A stretch of 64,000 nt of DNA, from contig VCCP01000004.1 of assembly GCA_005765155.1 (NCBI GenBank), forward strand, positions 4,340,001 to 4,404,000. The letters are read 5' to 3'. Position numbers and translations under genes: made by a program. This DNA is from Zelopaecilomyces penicillatus (Eukaryota; Ascomycota; Sordariomycetes; Hypocreales; Pseudodiploosporaceae). Shown in pieces: positions 61,601 to 64,000 of the stretch. Position 1 is the stretch's first letter, and each line of letters begins with the position of its first letter. The notes beneath the pieces are model-generated. The model ran no database searches, had not been told where the DNA came from, and was given only the letters and a program-made list of their open reading frames with translations.

Positions 61601-62143
61601 GGGCCGAGAGGCCAAAAGGGGATGTGGAATAAACAAGAGTTTATGCCAACCCTAATTGCCAGCTCCCTGTACCTGGGCATGCTCCCGGATAACCTCGGTC
61701 CAGTAGAAGAGGTGGATTGGATGCCCATTGAGGATGTGGCCAGGCTGATCTTGGATGTGTCTGGAGTGAGCATCCACGCCGCCGCCGCCACCTCAGCGTC
61801 AGAGCCCAAAGGCTACTATCACTGCGTCAACCCCACAAAGACGACGTGGGGAAAGTTGGTTCCCACACTGCAGGAGTACTACGGCGACAGAATCAGGCTC
61901 GTCGGGTTTGCCGAATGGGTTGCTGCGTTGGAGAAGAGCGTCGCCTCGACAGAGGATCCATCCCTGAACCCTGGCGTTAAGCTGCTTGACACATACAAGA
62001 GCATGCTACGGGCCTCTCAAGCAGGAAAGGGTCATGTGAATCTCGCCATGACGAGGACGATGGAGCGTAGTCCTACGGTGGCAGAGCTTGGACCTGTAAC
62101 CCCAGAGTTGATGAGGACTTGGTGCTCACAGTGGAACTTTTAA
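58679..62143 (+). CDS. Adenylate-forming reductase, A-T-R architecture, NRPS-like (1117 aa)
   Basis: Activates a carboxylic acid as its adenylate, loads it on a carrier arm and releases it by NAD(P)H reduction to an aldehyde or alcohol; the substrate is unknown. Exons are 58679-59645, 59705-59780 and 59833-62143. The adenylation domain has LHTSGSTGIPKPI, an SSTE in place of the usual GSTE, STGDLYKKH, HGRADNIIV and the catalytic Lys region RRASKGTIQRG. The carrier site is LGTDSLRVI with Ser607. The reductase domain has the NADP motif TGSTGSLG (752-759), HNAWPVNFN, and YGRAK with Tyr906 and Lys910, followed by TATVRVGQIAGPRGQ. No condensation domain. Met 58679 is preferred, as homology starts there; Met 58562 extends the frame. 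No tailoring genes lie nearby, so a solitary role is likely. The decayed reductase domain at 9.6 kb is a distant relative. Confidence 0.93.
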
Positions 62144-62889
62144 GAAGAAAAAAAAGGTTTAGCCTCCATTGGGAAGTTTGTAAATAAAACTTTGTACATA
62201 GGCAGACATGATGAAACGGAGCGATCTTTTTTTGGCTTTTCCCACCTGAATCTAGAAGCACAAACTAAACTTCCATACATGCCTTCCATTTTGTGTCACC
62301 AGACGTTTTGTTAGTACCTTACTATGTAGGTTCGACTAGAAACCTAGTCTAAGAACCCAGCAAGGCTGCCTGCCTGCCTGCCTGCCGTGTTACACCCAGA
62401 CTAACACACAAGGGGTGTTATCCCTCTCTTATCGTAGAACATGTCATATGATAATGATGTGCATAATATGTACCCCAGAGGGAACGGACAGCCTAGCGCC
62501 CTTGCATTTTTTTTTGTCTGTCTGTCTATCTGCACACGCAGTCTGTGGGTTCTTCCCAAGGTCGCAGTTATGCGGTGATAGTGCGATGTAACGGTGGGAT
62601 GTGTTGCTACCCAATTATTCGGGGTTTTCCGCGGGCGGGCGGGGGGAGAGAGAGAGAGAGGAGGGGGAGGGGTAGTTTATCATGCATTTTCACGTTTATT
62701 GTATGGATAGATATTACTTTGAACAGAGTGGTTATCATGTGTGTGTATGGAGTAAATAATGCAATGACAAATTTTGGCTACATATAGAAAAAAGGGGCAG
62801 TGCTTTGCAGAAAAACACAGTCAACTAAAGAAACTCAACTCCAATGAAAACAATCATCACACACCCACACCCACACACCAGAGAATCCT
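62144..62889. other. Intergenic with simple repeats
   Basis: Convergent 3' ends of the A-T-R gene and the chorismate-binding gene. It holds tgcc repeats (62365-62387), tctg repeats near 62516, a GA run (62646-62662) and CA-rich sequence before 62880. No gene supported. Confidence 0.55.
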
Positions 62890-64000
62890 CTACGCCACGT
62901 CCTTGAAGATTCCGAGTGGGCCACACAACTTGGTAAGCATCTCTTCGCGTTCACCCACAGGTGTGCTCAGGATAGTCACTGCTCCACCAGCGCCAATCCG
63001 CCATACCTCCCGAGTATTATGCATGACGCTATGATCGCCGCTATCGCGCGAAGAACCATTGAGTGTGCTGATGTGGCTCTTTTCGTCTTCCCCATTGGCC
63101 GCTCCGTTACAATCGCCATTGTGGGGATGGTGAGACGAAGAAGAAGAAGCAGAAGAAGCAGAAGGAGAAAGAGAAGAAGCCCCATTGTTGCCAATTGGCG
63201 GCTCAGATAGCGGCGACTCCTCCTCCTCCTTTGCCGTCTCGTCGTCCCATCGAAACATGGTTCGGATTGTGACGCTCCAGTCGCCTTGGCCCTTGGCATC
63301 CACGTAGCCCACAACACCAGAGTAGATACTACGCTCTGAAGGCTCCAGACCCTGTATGATCTCGCAGCTTCGCTTCTTTGGCGCCCCCGTCATGCTTCCA
63401 GGAGGCAGCACTTCCGCTAGGACACCGAGACCATTCTGTGCAGAATCTTGATGCTGCTGCTGATGCTGCTGCTGATGCTGTTGCTGTTGCAATGGGCCGT
63501 GCCATTTGCTCGCAGGGACTTGGCCATTGACGGCGGTTACCATTTGGAATACGCTTGCGTACTCCTCCACCTTGAGCAGCTCAGGCACTGATACCTGGCC
63601 GGTGCCGCAGACGCCATACAGATCGTGGCGTACAAGATCCACAATCATCAGGTTCTCGGCTTCTTCTTTCGGGATGTGGAGGATCTTCTCTGCCTGCGCG
63701 AGTGTAGATACGGCTGCGGATTTGCGGACCGTGCCTTTCATAGGCCGCATCCTGCAGAGGCCGGACGGGGTGTGGCTCAGGAATCGCTCAGGCGAGCTGC
63801 TGATGATGGTGGCGCCGCCCAGCCGAATGAAGGATCCAAACGGTGCAGGTTGCCGAGCTCTAAGGGCCCTGTAGATCTGCCATGGCGTCCCGTGTCTGGA
63901 CTCTTCGTCTAAATCTTCTTGGCTTCTTTGCGTCTCAGGTGGTTGGCGCAAGTGGTGAGGGCGGTCGTCGCCGCGCGGCCTCGTCATTGTGGTTCGGGCT
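62890..64000 (-). CDS. Chorismate-binding enzyme, aminodeoxychorismate (PABA) synthase-like, 5' end outside window
   Basis: C-terminal chorismate-binding part of an anthranilate/aminodeoxychorismate synthase-type enzyme, which in fungi is usually a bifunctional PABA synthase with an N-terminal glutaminase. Visible motifs are FIRLGGATIISSSPERFL, MRPMKGTVRK, AENLMIVDLVRHDL, VPELLKVEEYASVFQMVTAV, LPPGSMTGAPKKRSCEIIQG, YSGVVGYVDAKG and WSVTIRTMF. The KGT (rather than the anthranilate-type motif) and overall order favour PABA synthesis, but this is inference. The frame is open to the right edge, so Met 63987 is probably internal and the true start lies outside. Two low-complexity insertions are present: a Gln/His run (near 63430-63490) before LAEVLPPGS and a Ser/His/Asn-rich loop (about 63030-63240) after IRTMF. 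Core catalytic motifs are intact. Confidence 0.88.
   Translation of the reverse strand, partial: ARTTMTRPRGDDRPHHLRQPPETQRSQEDLDEESRHGTPWQIYRALRARQPAPFGSFIRLGGATIISSSPERFLSHTPSGLCRMRPMKGTVRKSAAVSTLAQAEKILHIPKEEAENLMIVDLVRHDLYGVCGTGQVSVPELLKVEEYASVFQMVTAVNGQVPASKWHGPLQQQQHQQQHQQQHQDSAQNGLGVLAEVLPPGSMTGAPKKRSCEIIQGLEPSERSIYSGVVGYVDAKGQGDWSVTIRTMFRWDDETAKEEEESPLSEPPIGNNGASSLSPSASSASSSSSHHPHNGDCNGAANGEDEKSHISTLNGSSRDSGDHSVMHNTREVWRIGAGGAVTILSTPVGEREEMLTKLCGPLGIFKDVA

Overview
The window looks like nuclear DNA of a filamentous ascomycete, most likely a Sordariomycete (inference). Genes are spaced along both strands without operons. They carry short introns (43 to about 130 nt) with GT-AG ends and CTNAC-like branch points. 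The families are typically fungal: DUF3669, GH125, A-T-R adenylate-forming reductase, hybrid histidine kinase, GliT-type reductase. No tRNA, rRNA or CRISPR array was seen.

Left part (1-15.6 kb): a partial MFS permease, a small Cys-rich protein, an epoxide hydrolase broken by one in-frame stop, an old yellow enzyme, a DUF3669 protein, a two-domain protein joining a decayed thioester-reductase domain to a gluconokinase, a tiny two-helix membrane protein, and a CofD/YvcK-like protein. The hydrolase and the old yellow enzyme are divergent and could serve one redox or detoxification function, but no complete biosynthetic cluster is visible.

Middle part (15.7-36.9 kb): about 21 kb of gene-poor, decayed sequence. 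It holds pieces of SNF2-type helicases (an ATPase-core piece near 16.1 kb and a helicase-C piece near 24.1 kb), two diverged copies of a weakly F-box-like reading frame (28.4 and 29.8 kb), a nested palindrome cluster (27.8-27.9 kb) and a perfect hairpin (28.1 kb). It reads as an old accessory island between intact core genes.

Right part (36.9-64 kb): a conserved-looking unknown protein, a BAH-domain protein, a five-exon GAF/histidine kinase/receiver hybrid kinase, a GliT-type thioredoxin-reductase-like enzyme, a head-to-head pair of Tse2-type putative ADP-ribosyltransferase toxin-domain genes, a diverged repeat tract, an S/T-rich hypothetical ORF, an 11-exon GH125 mannosidase with an 8-nt micro-exon, an intact A-T-R reductase, and the 3' part of an aminodeoxychorismate synthase-like gene running off the end.

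Most notable are the Tse2-like divergent pair, the reductase/gluconokinase fusion, and the decayed island with repeated helicase and F-box-like remnants. Exon borders were worked out by hand from splice signals, frame and family motifs. Family calls rest on motif recognition, not on searches.
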